Shown here: in pieces, positions 6,806 to 7,010 of the stretch
Position numbering within the stretch: position 1 is the first letter of the stretch
Layout of the letters: each line of letters opens with the position of its first letter
DNA from: an uncultured bacterium
GTDB lineage: Bacteria; Krumholzibacteriota; Krumholzibacteriia; LZORAL124-64-63
NCBI GenBank assembly: GCA_903847545.1
Contig: CAINDZ010000023.1
Coordinates: 1-7,010 of the forward strand
Length of the DNA stretch: 7,010 nt
Reading direction: 5' to 3'
Notes under the pieces: model-generated
Database searches by the model: none
What the model was told of the DNA's origin: nothing
The model's input: the letters and a program-made list of their open reading frames with translations, nothing else
Position numbers and translations under genes: made by a program

Positions 6806-7010
6806 CTAGCCTTTCACGCGGTTCGCGACGGCCGCCGGCAGCAGGCGGCTCGGCAGGAAGGAGATCCCCACCAGCCCCAGCGTCAGGATGACCCCGATCA
6901 TCGTCAGCGTCAATCCCGCCCGGTACGAGGCGTCGTGGTACGCGAACGTGACCGTGTGGTCGCCCGCGGGCACGGCCACGGCGCGCAGCGCCAGGTCGGC
7001 CGTCAGCAGC
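6806..7010 (-). CDS. YfhO-family membrane protein, C-terminal fragment (cut by window edge)
   Basis: The frame is open from the window edge to a TAG at 6808-6806, giving the last 67 complete codons. The peptide begins LLTADLALRAVAVPAG, continues with DHTVTFAYHDASYRAG, then has one hydrophobic helix of about 20 residues (LTLTMIGVILTLGLVGISFL) and a short basic tail. The order A-D-x-x-(F/L)-R-A-V-x-V-P-A-G-x-H-x-V-x-F-x-Y, then a small loop, Gly and a final membrane helix, is the typical C-terminal end of YfhO (PF09586) proteins. These are large multi-pass GT-C-like enzymes that add sugars to envelope polymers from polyprenyl-phosphate donors. Lying seven bases before a DPM-type GT2, it mirrors the CsbB/YfhO pairing known in Firmicutes. 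The catalytic N-terminal part is outside the window. Confidence 0.8.
   Translation of the reverse strand, partial: LLTADLALRAVAVPAGDHTVTFAYHDASYRAGLTLTMIGVILTLGLVGISFLPSRLLPAAVANRVKG

Overview
The window is very G+C-rich DNA, coded entirely on the minus strand. It reads as a slice of one tightly packed operon for envelope glycan synthesis. The closest fit is a Gram-negative bacterium of the FCB superphylum or a neighbouring candidate phylum (Eisenbacteria-, Krumholzibacteriota- or Gemmatimonadota-like). That guess rests on three things: the base composition, a secreted beta-propeller protein ending in a FlgD/T9SS-sorting-like Ig domain, and the DPM1-type glycosyltransferase. The taxonomy is inference.

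In transcription order (high to low coordinates) the layout is: the C-terminal end of a YfhO-family membrane protein (6806-7010, cut by the window edge); a soluble polyprenyl-phosphate-mannose-synthase-like GT2 (6046-6798); a 720-residue fusion of a GT2 rhamnosyltransferase-type domain with a complete WbaP/WcaJ-type membrane and Rossmann architecture and an eroded sugar-phosphate transferase domain (3884-6046); an exported two-component-regulator-type beta-propeller protein (1443-3881); a DegT/DnrJ/EryC1/StrS sugar aminotransferase (209-1399); and the N-terminus of a FemAB/GNAT-like acyltransferase (1-209, cut by the window edge). Every junction is short or overlapping. Two are one-base TGATG stop/start overlaps, the others are gaps of 7, 2 and 43 bases. 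No stretch over 300 bases lacks a gene, and I see no internal promoter, terminator, RNA gene, mobile element, repeat array or CRISPR.

Working model (inference): the DPM-like enzyme charges a polyprenyl phosphate with a sugar, and the YfhO-like GT-C-fold protein uses it outside the membrane. The fused GT2 adds a sugar to a lipid-linked or nascent glycan at the inner face of the membrane. The aminotransferase supplies a nucleotide-linked amino sugar that a downstream acyltransferase may acylate. The propeller protein has no obvious enzymatic role and is the functional outlier. The most unusual item is the fusion protein: its phosphoglycosyl-transferase half keeps the fold landmarks but has lost the recognisable catalytic segment.
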